Source: Nyssa sinensis
Lineage: Eukaryota; Streptophyta; Magnoliopsida; Cornales; Nyssaceae
Reading direction: 5' to 3'
NCBI GenBank assembly: GCA_008638375.1
Contig: CM018051.1
Span: 9,039,387 to 9,103,386, forward strand
DNA: 64,000 nt
Below, one piece after another: positions 48,911 through 59,500 of this stretch; position 1 is the stretch's first letter, and every line of letters starts with the position of its first letter. The position numbers and the translations under genes were made by a program. Under the pieces are notes generated by a model, which saw nothing but the letters and a program-made list of their open reading frames with translations, had not been told where the DNA came from and did not search any database.

Positions 48911-50247
48911 ATCATTTCGAACAAGAATTGTCGGTTTGGATTCTTTTGTGCCCTTGCTAATGCCCTCTTTACATTTAATTGAAAGCTGACCCGTGCCTTT
49001 ATCTTTCCATGCATCTTTATCTGCTGGATCACTTGACTGAACATTCAGGAAAAGAAAAAAAAAAGAACCAACCAGTTAGAACCTATCATCAAATGATACA
49101 ACACAAGTAGGTATATTGATAAATTATACCCAACTAATCACTACAATAAAAATATGATTAGATGTGTCAACCAAAAACACAAACAATCAACATAGTTGAC
49201 ACACATCACAACAAACCACTATACAACATGGAGGGTAGGAAGTGTTTTTTTTTTTTTTTTAACTATATTTTTATTTTTTTGTATGTGTGCGTGCATTGGT
49301 GGGTAACTGGGTGGTGCGGCAAGTGTGTGCATCAGTAGTCTTCATATTCATCTAACTGTTAAATGCATATAGAAACTACAAATAAAATGACAGGTATGAA
49401 GCAATATATTACTCATCCAAATATATCAAACATCAGGACATATTTGAAGTAGAAAACTAAATTCTCTTATCATTCTAATAAAGTAACAAAAAATGTCAAT
49501 TTTCCCGCTACAAAAAAATCAGTAAAACACAGAACTCAGACCAAAAAAAGGAATATATATCCACTGTATCAGAATGATATCATAAAAAAATTACCTTCAC
49601 ATAAAGCTTGCATTTGACTTCATGTACGACAATAACACCCTTCTCTTCAGTCTTTTTCACAGATGGGCTGCTAGGCTGCTCCACATCATCTTCTAAAATA
49701 AATAAAAAAATTCAATAAATTAATAAAAAGATGAAAAAACATTCCCAAGCAAACAACAAACTCCCTTTGCAGACCATATATAATCCAAACAAATTCCCCA
49801 GAGCAGTTAATTCTTAAAGTTCTATGAACATGGCAAACAAGAAATGGTTATTTCATTACAGTGAGGCAATTTTTTGGTGGTCCACATGCACTGACCAAGA
49901 AAGGCAATTCAAGAATTAATGTGGAACAAATGAAATTTTGGAAAAAGAAAGCGGAAAAATTGGATTACAAAAAAAAAATTAAACAGAAGCAATGGAAGCA
50001 TGTTAGGAAATGATGGTACTAGAAAGGAACAAAAATCGATTCTTAAAGGTTTGCATTTTTTTCTAATAGAAATGAAATATGTGATTCAAACAAAAGCATC
50101 CTAGCTAGATTGGAGCAAAATCCAAGCATGCCAGAGCAACAATCGAAGCACAATGAAATAGATCTGAGTTTGAGAGAGAGAGAAGAGAAAGGATAGTGGC
50201 CTACCTGGGCGTCGTATGCCTCCCCGATGTGCTCCCCCCTTCCCTTT
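48911..50247 (-). pseudogene. Captured RanBP1-domain (Nup50-like) gene fragment inside the CACTA element
   Basis: On the minus strand two clear exons have consensus splice sites: 49692-49595 (acceptor TTTTAG, donor AAG|GTAA) and 49036-48911 (acceptor GTTCAG, donor GAT|GTATGT). They join in phase 0 and read ...KGVIVVHEVKCKLYVK, then SSDPADKDAWKDKGTGQLSI, then KCKEG and KESKPTILVRND. This is the first half of a RanBP1 domain of the type in plant Nup50/RanBP1-like nuclear pore proteins (Ran binding at the pore). A likely first exon ends at 50205 (CCCAG|GTAGGC), and its phase matches the next exon (GGAHRGGIRRP before the junction). No ATG was found in that frame. The second half of the domain (strands after VRND) is missing, so it should be non-functional as a Ran binder. 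The intact host gene is expected elsewhere in the genome. Confidence 0.8.
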
Positions 50248-50351
50248 TTAGTTTTGAACCCAACAAAACGAGGGAAATGGCGCCTGAGAGAGAGAGAGAA
50301 AGACCGTCTGAGAGAGAGAGAGCGCGAAAAACGGAAGTAAATATAAGGCGT

Positions 50352-50685
50352 TATTAGCGACGCACATTGTGCGTCGCTAATAACCCAAATGAGCGTCGCT
50401 AATTGTCATACACAACTATTTGCGACGCTCAGGCGTGCGTCGCTAATACAACCAACTATTAGCGACGCAGTGTGCGTCGCTAATTCCCACGTGGGCGTCG
50501 CTAATAGTTTCGCCCCTTTTTTTTAGGCGGGAAGCTAATTTTTTTTTTATTTTTTTTCCGTATTATTAGCGACGCACACTGTGCGTCGCTAAAAGGAATT
50601 TGTGCGTCGCTAAAAGTCACTTTTAGCGACGCACAGTGTGCGTCGCTAATAATGGGCGTCGCTAAAAGTAGGTTTTTTTGTAGTG
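50352..50685. repeat. CACTA right subterminal repeat region
   Basis: About a dozen TTAGCGACGC/GCGTCGCTAA motifs in facing pairs, mirroring the left end, interrupted by a T-rich stretch (about 50516-50560). Directly inside it (50165-50335) lie GA repeats and the probable first exon of the captured gene. Confidence 0.9.
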
Positions 50686-50688
50686 TTA

Positions 50689-50947
50689 AGGCGTGGCATG
50701 TGCAAGTGTACATTTATCTCTACATGTATTCTAAATCATCCATACAATGTGATAACAATAATCCACATGCCTTCCAAATCGTCCATACCATGTAATAGCA
50801 ATAATCCACATGCCATCCAAATTATCCATGCAATGTAGTGACAATGCGCATGAAACACCCACACAACTCTATGCCACAACCATGTCAACTCTATGCCATG
50901 TCCATGTCTCGTTTTTGGAACACATCCGATGGAAGCTAAGTACCATG
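50689..50947 (-). repeat. Continuation of the minus-strand LTR beyond the CACTA insertion
   Basis: Reverse complement of about 52175-52475 in the forward LTR: AGGCGTGGCATGTGCAAGTG at the start and ACACATCCGATGGAAGCT near the end. Similarity stops abruptly around 50947, so this LTR copy lacks its 5' part. A long TA run follows at 51015-51052. Confidence 0.8.
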
Positions 50948-51011
50948 CAATGTCGAGGGAGAAGAGCGCGTGGCCAATTGGGACGGTTACCAACCGTGCC
51001 CAATTATGCCA

Positions 51012-51054
<43 letters not shown>

Positions 51055-51100
51055 CCCTTAACAGTTAATTTAAATTTAAAATTTATTTAATTAAATTTAA

Positions 51101-52950
51101 TGCTCTGAAATGGCCCGACGCCCAAATGAGACAAGCCATATATGTTTTCTGACTATCTTGGACCTCCTAAAACTAACAGTGAGGTCCATGATCCGAGGCG
51201 AGGTCCCGAAAAATAAAAGACCCGTGGAACCCTTGAAAAATTACCAAAATGCCCCTGAGTCAAAATACGGTCAAACGAACCCCGATTAAAATGAAAAGAT
51301 AGTGGAATTTTATTATTTCGAACATTTCGGACTCAACCGTGGAGTCTGATTTACAAGAAGGGGTCTCGGGATATAAGAACCCGTAGAAGTACAAGACGAC
51401 CGTTTTGCCCCTTTTTAGCCCGAACATCCAAATTGAATTCCGCGAAAACCTAAACCAATTTTCTTCGATGTTCCGGACCCAATGGAAGAATTTAATTTAG
51501 CAAAATAGAAACCAATAAAATAAAGACATAAAATTTGATGAATAGCATCATTAAAGTAGCAATTGAACTGAGCTGTATTTTATGGTTTTAGGAAAACTGA
51601 AGGGCAAGAGAAGATGGTCTGACCTTCTACATTACCACTGTTAGTTCCGCTACACGGCGAGTACGATTTCTTAGTGTTGAGACAACCCATCAGGTACGAT
51701 ATATTGTGCTAAGTAAGAAATAGAATTAAGTTTAGGAATGATTTGCATGTTGATTGAATGGATCATATATTTATTTGTTTAATGTCAGAAAATCATATAA
51801 GGAATGTTGCTTTAAAAAGAAACCTTGAGTTGATTGTTTACGTTACTTATGTGCTTCTTGCTGCTCCATGGAGATACGCTTTATTTTATGTATTGGGTTG
51901 TACGTGATTTATATTTTTGGGGAGTTGTTAAGATTGTAAACACATGACTTGAGTATGTATTTTCGTTGATCATGTATTGCATACATTCATGTGGAAGAGG
52001 TTTTGTTATTCAGATGTTGTGATTGCTTTAAATGGAATACACTGTTTAAAAGCACGCTCCATGTGTTAGTAAATTGCTTATATGAGATTGTGTTATTGCA
52101 TGGTGGAATCAAGGCATATTGGCATAGTGTGATGCATTGAAAGCATAGTGTGGGTTGAGCACGTGGTGCTAAATATGGTACTCAGCTTCCATCGGATGTG
52201 TTCTGAAAACGAGATATGGTACTCAGCTTTCATCGGATGTGTTCCGAAAACGAGACATGGACATGGCATAGAGTTGACATGGTTGTGGCATAGAGTTGTG
52301 TGGGTGTTTCATGCGCATTGTCACTACATTGCATGGATAATTTGGATGGCATGTGGATTATTGCTATTACATGATATGGACGATTTGGAAGGCATGTGGA
52401 TTATTGTTATCACATTGCATGGATGATTTAGAATACATGTAAAGATAAATGTACACTTGCACATGCCACGCCTTAAATTATGTTAATGAGTTGGATGACA
52501 TGTAGATTATTGCTAGTACGTTGTATGATGATATTGAATGACATATAGATATAACTGTACACTTGCACATGCCACGCCCTTAATTTTGTTTCTTGCATTA
52601 GCATTATATTGTACCAGCAGTTGAGCTGACCCATTCGTGGGATACCATTTCAGATGACACTCCGGCTACGTGAGACTTAGAAATGCTTTAGTGAAGGAGG
52701 GAACTAAGAACTATAATTAGCCCGTGGGGCGTATTTGATGTTGTACAGGGGCATAAGCCCTAGACTATTTCCTGTTATTTGTATGTTGTGAATTAATGAA
52801 CAAGACCTTGTAAATTGTATCAGGACAGGAGTTGAGTTAGTATATGGAATGCATGTGATTGTCCTTGATCGTCCTTTATTTTTTTATTATTTTATTTTCC
52901 TTTCGTCTCGTCAGTCGCGCCTCGGGTTCGTTGGAATTCGGGGCGTGACA
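51101..52950 (+). repeat. Forward LTR (probably solo or orphan) of the same family
   Basis: It ends in GGGGCGTGACA at 52950, and its 3' third is the reverse complement of the split minus-strand LTR. There is no PBS after it and no polypurine tract clearly before it, so it is an orphan LTR. The exact start is uncertain (TGCTCTGAAATGG or TGAAATGG near 51101-51106). It contains short tandem duplications: a 42-bp unit at about 52172-52255 and a unit of about 107 bp marked by TGTACACTTGCACATGCCAC at about 52449 and 52556. Confidence 0.7.
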
Positions 52951-53979
52951 TTTTAGCTCACAAGCTCTAGATTTCTTCTTCTTAAATATAACTCTAATTA
53001 ATTCTAAGGCTCCATATCACTGCTTTTTGGGTGCTACACTTGCGTAGACTCGTGTTTCTGATAAAAAGATAATTTCACTCTTTGAGTCACTTAATATATC
53101 TAAATGACCTCCAAAGGTTCCAAAATTCTTCTACTTCATTAATTATCATTTTTAATCAATTATTAATTATACTTATGCATTACTTATAATTTTCTTCTAA
53201 TTATTAAATACCAAAAAATTCAGAAACATTACACTTGTTATATGGCCTAAGAAGGGGGAAAATAAGAACCAAAAATTCTAAACTGTGAATAGTTTGGTAA
53301 AATCTATATAAGACTTGCCATAGAGAAGAGCAATAGAGAATTGCAGTAGGTGTTCTACAGACGAGAAAGACAGATGTAGCAAAAGCATAAAGCCAATAAT
53401 GCAATGGCATACAGGTTTTGGACATTTAGGTGGGTGTATTTTCAACTATATGCTTTTGTTTACTCATAACAACCCTATTTTGTTTGGGTGTGTGAGGACA
53501 TGAGAGTTGATGAATGAAATCATCACCAAAGGACACATAATATTTAATGTCATTTATTGACGTAATGGGTGCAGGACTCGGACATCAATATGAACCACCT
53601 AAAATGTAGAAGTGGTTTTAATCATAGATTCAACAAGAGGAAATTGTGACATTTTTTTCCATGAAGACAATGTTTATTACAAAATGTAGATGAATATTCA
53701 GTATTTATAGAAAGCCAAGGGGTTTTATTGAGAACGCGATCATATGGATACCTAGTAGATCGTGCCAAAATAGATTAGTGACTCTAGCACCATCATTAAA
53801 AAAAAATAGAGAAGAGGAGGTTGTGTAAGAAAGTACAACAACATAAAGTGAATAGAGGTGATTTTCACTCTATCCTTTGTATGATTGTTATGAATCATGA
53901 ACTTGTTAGCATCAAAATGGAAAAAGTAGCATTAAAAGCTTAATTATTCAGAAAGAAGGAGGAATGCAGGTGTGGAAAA
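52951..53979. other. No feature recognised
   Basis: AT-rich sequence with no coding signal and no obvious terminal repeat. Part of it may be further decayed Ty1/copia sequence belonging to the fragment that starts near 53980. Confidence 0.4.
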
Positions 53980-55970
53980 GAAGAGACGGTCTTAGACCTT
54001 ATCTTTGTTGTTTAAACAAAGCAGCGGCTAGGTCTTTATCCCTGGATTCACTGATTCAAGGGTTTAGATGGTATGCACAAAAGAGTTTGAAGCATAACGA
54101 AAGAGTTTGAACGGGCGAGAGGCTTTAGGATCCCATTGGTTCCAAAGGCTAAAAGCCGGAGCAGTTGATCTAGTAGTTCTAAACTAGCATCAAAATGCAA
54201 ATAATAATCTCTACACAACCTTTGAATTGATAATAGGTTTGTGGCTATATAAAGATCTCTAATGAATTTTTGAAGCATAAAAGTGTGAGAGAGGGTTCTG
54301 AGGTGAGAATTACCTATATCAATAATAGGTAGTCCCTGGCCACTACCAAGAAAAACAACATTTGAGCCTTTGTAATCACTTTAAAGAGAAGGATTGTGTA
54401 GATTAGGAGTAAGGTGATTTGTAGCTTTCGTATCAGTGAGCCAAAAATTTTGAGAAGTTGACTGTGCACGTGGCTATAAGTTTAACATGAGATTATTTTC
54501 CTTGGCAATCAAGCAGCACATGCCCAGGCTTTCCTCAAATTTGGAATATAGGTTGTTGTTGATCAAAGTGAAAATGTTTGGTACATCTAAGAATGAAAAT
54601 TTCTTGAGCTGTAATTATAATTTCCACGTCCACCACAACCTTTGATGTTTGGAAACTTTCCATGCCCTTGATGGAACAAAATTGTGATAAGTGAATTGTT
54701 AAGTACCAGAAGCATTCTTGTAATTGATAGATGGAACAACTGTCACGGGCATGAGATGCTAGTTTCTTCTGATTTCCCAAAAAGTTCTTAAGTGATTATT
54801 ATCATAATGTAACAAGACATGGAGATCATCTAATGAAACTAGTTCAATACATGGTAATCCTTTAAGTGCAATGTGAAGGAGTTCCTCATCATTTATGTGA
54901 ACTGATACTACTGAAAGACTAACGCGAGATTCCTTAATTTGTTGAAGATAAGTACTAGTAGAATCATTTTCCTTTTTCATGTTGTGAAGCTCTATTTTCA
55001 AATTCAACACATTTTTTTTATTGAGATTGATGTAAATCATCGCTCAACTGTCTCCCAAACAGCTTGTGCAGTTTCTTGTCCAACCATCAACAATAATGTC
55101 AAATATGATAACATTGAGTTAATCAATGTAAGAAGCACCTGATCTCTTGAGAACCTCTACTGTAAAGCTGGATTTTCATAAGTGGTTAGGTTTTCATTAC
55201 TGTCCTGTAAGAATTGATGAGGACATTGCTAAGATTGATCTATGAATATATGGTTGCAAGATAGATGTAATCTAATATTTCCACAAAATACAGATTTAAT
55301 GATCCAATTTCATAGATATGAGATTTGAAATGTTTTAATAAAAGAGTGATTTGGGTTTGTTGTGAGAAATTTTTAGATGATTTTAATATTGAACTTGAAT
55401 TTTTCTGAAACTCAAGAAATTGTAGAAGATGTCGCCATTATTAAATCTCTAGGGCTCCAATACCATGAAAATTATTGTAAAAGATATTAACAGAGTACTA
55501 TAGCAGAACATTCGTAAAAGAACAGAAAGACGAAGAAAAGAGTGATTTGGGTTTGTTGTGAGAAATTTTTAGATGATTTTAATATTGAACTTGAATATTT
55601 CTGAGACTCAAGAAATTGTAGAAGATGTCGCCATTATTAAATCTCTAGGGCTCTAATACCATGAAAATTATTGTAAAAGATATTAACAGAGTACTATGGC
55701 AGAACATTTGAAAAAGAACAGAGAGAAGAAGAATGAGAGAAAGATAGAGCAAGTAAAAGAACGGAACTGAGGAAATCATCTCTTATCACTTATGATTTGT
55801 ACATAAGCTATTTATCCACTAACCTTATCTTCTTTGATCACTTACAATAAACCAATTAGCAACTAATCTTAACTAAATTGTCCATGTGGCTAGATACAAC
55901 TAAAATCTATTACACAATTGTTATTCAACTAGAAATCTATTAACACAGTCACGTAACTGCATCTATAACA
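53980..55970 (-). pseudogene. Decayed Ty1/copia fragment: LTR, PBS, gag, protease start
   Basis: On the minus strand from right to left: an LTR of about 309 bp (55970-55662, TGTTATAG ... TTTTCA), a PBS-like TGGTATTAGAGCC, a duplicated LTR-PBS segment, and then gag. Gag has ETAQAVWETVE near 55055 and LKIELHNMKKENDSTSTYLQ near 54980, followed by NDEELLHIALKGLP, the UBN2-type gag pattern. Next come fragments of the protease region (WLTDTKATNHLTP near 54440, with Lys in place of the catalytic-motif Gly, and DLYIATNLLS near 54250). Frames shift and stop repeatedly. RT and integrase were not found, and a 3' LTR was not identified. Confidence 0.75.
55343..55735. repeat. 196-bp tandem duplication spanning the copia LTR-PBS junction
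   Basis: AGAGTGATTTGGGTTTGTTG begins at 55343 and again at 55539, and the two copies are nearly identical through CAGAGTACTAT. Each copy contains the PBS-like site and about 70 bp of LTR end, giving two PBS sites (55447-55464 and 55643-55661). Confidence 0.9.
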
Positions 55971-56482
55971 CATGGGAGATGTCGGTTAATAAAGATTGAA
56001 AAAAAAAAAATTGGGATTGAAGATATATATTATAGAATTTGGAAAAAGAAAATTCATTTTGGATAGGATCTCTTTTATTTATGGATAAAATGGTCTTATA
56101 TGGAGAAAGAGATTTAAATTATATATATATTTAATTGATGAGATCAATCATCACTAATTTTGTTAATTATGAAAATTTTCTTTTAGGTTTGAAAAAAAGA
56201 TATATTTTCAGTTCACATTTGTAATTTTAGTTATAATAAGAAATAACATATTAACAACAAATAAACATGGATGAGGTTCGATTCCGAATGAAAAATACTA
56301 ATTCATTAAATGAATTCAAGACAAGTCATATTTTTAAATTAAAAAATAAAAAATTCAAGAAAGTTGGATTAAAGGGTTTTAATTGAAGCTTTGACCTAAA
56401 GGTTTGTATTATATATATATATATATATTTGCACTAATTCATTTTTAATAATCACATAACCTCGAAATATACTGCAACATTT

Positions 56483-56483
<1 letters not shown>

Positions 56484-56512
<29 letters not shown>
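56484..56512. repeat. (AG)n microsatellite
   Basis: A perfect GA/AG run of about 14 repeats just beyond the last exon of the resistance gene. Confidence 0.95.
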
Positions 56513-56514
<2 letters not shown>

Positions 56515-56520
56515 TAACCT

Positions 56521-59500
56521 TCAAGCGTCTTCTTCATTTAATGCATCTTCTATTGAAGGACTGGATGCCAAGCTATTCTTTATTTCCAGCTTCTGGAGAC
56601 TAAATGAACAAAGGAAATTGTTGATTCTATTAAGTAATAGTTTATCACTAATTGAATGAATTGTTTTACTAACAGAATGCACAATTTCCTTCTCTTTTCA
56701 AATTTTAAGGAGGAGGAAAAAGAGAAAATAATTAAAGGAAATGAAGTTTGCCCTTATCATAAAAAATTGTGTAGAATTATGATGTACCTTTTCTGAGAGA
56801 GATGTTGTATGGTACTATTAAGATCACCATTCCATACCCCGCTTCCCTCATAATCTGTACATACTTTGGTAAGCTTTGGTGCACTTAGCTGTCCAGAACA
56901 AAATGTCCTCATTTTGGGGCATTCTATAACGGTCACTTTTTTCAGTGATGGGAATTCAAAATCATAGTTCACATAGCAGAATATCGAGAGGTTTTCCAAA
57001 TCTCGAAGGAATAGATCAGTTAATTGAGGGAAAACAATTTTATCAATCATTTCTTCTCCTTGATTTGTGACTATCTCTTCCAACATTTTGCAATTGGATA
57101 TATGAAGTTCTTTAAGTTGGAACACTTTTATTTGATCTTGGTTAACTTTTAGGCCCTTGAAGTCAAATACTACTTCCAGTGAACGACAATTCCATACTTC
57201 TAGTTTTTCTAGATCAGATGAAGCAATGTTTATCAACTTTTCACAGTTGTCTACCTCCAAGATTCTTATTTTATGAAAGGAATCGGTTTGCATTTGCTCA
57301 TTATCCACTATTTGTACCAATTTGTTCAATCGACTTACGCGCAACCTTTCCATGCTACGCAATATAACCTGCCAAAACCATTTCAGTTGTGTTAATATCA
57401 TATTTGAGTAAATTAATATAAAACAAATTTAATTAGAGGAATATTGATTAAACTCATTTATTTAATTGTAATGTGAATAAAAATAAAAATTAAAGTGAAA
57501 AAATCTGTATACTCTTAGATATTGATTAAACTCATTTATTTAATTTTTTTTTTCAAATTTTGGGGTGGGGGTATAACCTACATATATGTTAAACCACCAA
57601 CTCATCTAAAAGTTTAAGCTGTTAGAAAGGGTGTAACTTTATTATTATATTTTCTAACACGCCCCCTTACGTGTGGCCAGTTTTAGCTTACACATGTTAA
57701 TTCATATTTTTTAAAGTGACGGTAAGATTTAAACGTGGCTAGTTTGAACCTACACGTGTTAACTCATATTTTTTAGGATGACGGTGAGATTTGAATGCGG
57801 CCAGTTTGAGCCTACACGTGTTAATTCATATTTTTCAGGGTAACGATGAGATTTGAACTCAGGACCTTTGGCCTGCTCTGATACCATGTTAAACCACTAA
57901 CTCATCTAAAAGCTTAAGCTGTTAGAGAGGGTGTAACTTTATTATTATATTTTCTAACAATATATACACTTCCACTCTAAATGTTGCATTCGTCCATGAC
58001 ACGATACATGATTAGAAGGGAAATAACCTCTTAATTTATCAATTATAAATCTTCGTTTCGAGAGGTTAACTTAGGAGTTTTTAACAATTAGGCATATAGG
58101 TTAACTAATAAAAACCACATATACACAAAACAAAGATTTATGATATAAAAAACCCTTCAGAATGAAAGTAACCTCCTAATTTAACAGTTAAGTATTTGAT
58201 CGTCTAACAACCTAGAAGACAAAAAAAAGAAAAAAGAAAAGCAAGACACTAATTGCTTAATAAAAGAAAAGTTTCAAAGTCTAATTCCCAATTTTTTTTT
58301 TTAAATCCTACTTTGATAATTTAAGCAATAACTTAATACAAACCTTGAAAAAAATTATTTATAGAGTTCCTAAATCCATTTCCTTGTTAGACAAACATTA
58401 TAAAATTATAAAATATTCCTTTTGTGAGGATATTTATACTTGAGTTTGTATAAAAGTTCTCCTTTAAGTATTGTACTGACAATTCATTTCAAAAGACTTG
58501 AGTTTGTAATTGTTAGATTAAGTTGAGTCTAGTGATAGTAATCCAATCTATGAAGAGACTTAAGAGTGATAGATTGAATTATTACATGTTATTTTTGAAG
58601 ATGAAGTCTTTATATAATATCATGAATATTTTAGATTTATTCTACCTAGAAATATATAAGTGCACACACAACATGTATTGCATACATAGAATGAGTGTGT
58701 GTTTAATCTTTCATTTATAGTTTTCATAGGGTATTGCATTTGATGTTACACATACCCTAGGCATTTTTTTGGTATTGACTATAGCTAGAAAGACCTTAAA
58801 TTGTGTTTAAGAAGTGAACCTTTTTTTTGGTATTGACTATAGCTAGAAAGACCTTAAATTGTGTTTAAGAAGTGAACCTTAGGTTCTTAATTTATTTTCA
58901 AATCATTTAGGGACAAATTATGAAAAATAGAATTACCTAACTCGTTCAAACGAAACAACTTGTTTAAATGCAAATTAGTTTAATCCGAATGCGAGTTGTA
59001 AATTTAATAATATGATTGGTTGTTCAATCCTAATTCGTGTAGGTTTTAACTTGCCTATATAAATAGTGTTGTTATCAATGTTTGAAAAAGAATCGCATGA
59101 CCAAGAGAACCATATGTCAAAATAAAATCTGTTGAGAGATTTCTTTCTTTGTGAGTAGATTTCGAAACTATAGTCTGTTTTTCACATAGGCATTATGCGT
59201 TCTATGCTAATTTGCTAGAGAGTATTTTAGGACATGCCTTTAGATTACTTTACGGTCAATTTCACACAGGTAGAGTGGATTTGTAGAGTCAAATTGTGAT
59301 CGATACAAGTTATTATGGTAAAAGAACACGACTAATAAAGGCACTTGGTAGACAAAATAAAAAAATAAAGAAAATAAACTTGGTTGGCTAGCGGTAACTT
59401 ATATAGGTTAGTGTGGTAAGTTAGTGACCAACGTTTGTCATTTTGTGTCTCGTATCTAGGTTGATTTATTAATGGATTTGTTTTGTAGCAGCAGTGAGTT

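Larger units (their letters stand above)
45200..50685. mobile_element. Complete non-autonomous CACTA (En/Spm) transposon, 5,486 bp
   Basis: The termini are CACTACAAGAAAAACC and, inverted, CACTACAAAAAAACCT. The flanking 3-bp duplication is TTA (45197-45199 and 50686-50688), as expected for CACTA elements. Subterminal regions are dense in TTAGCGACGC in both orientations. The interior contains a 161-bp tandem array (46056-47504) and exons of a RanBP1-domain gene on the minus strand. No transposase (TnpA/TnpD-like) reading frame could be seen, so movement would need factors supplied by another element. It lies within the minus-strand LTR described above. Confidence 0.93.

Noticed and set aside
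45099..50715. Matching 20-bp stretches (GGCGTGGCATGTGCAAGTGT) on both sides of the CACTA element, suggesting a long target duplication
   Set aside because: The uninterrupted forward LTR has the same sequence twice in tandem, so the repeat predates the insertion. The real duplication is TTA.
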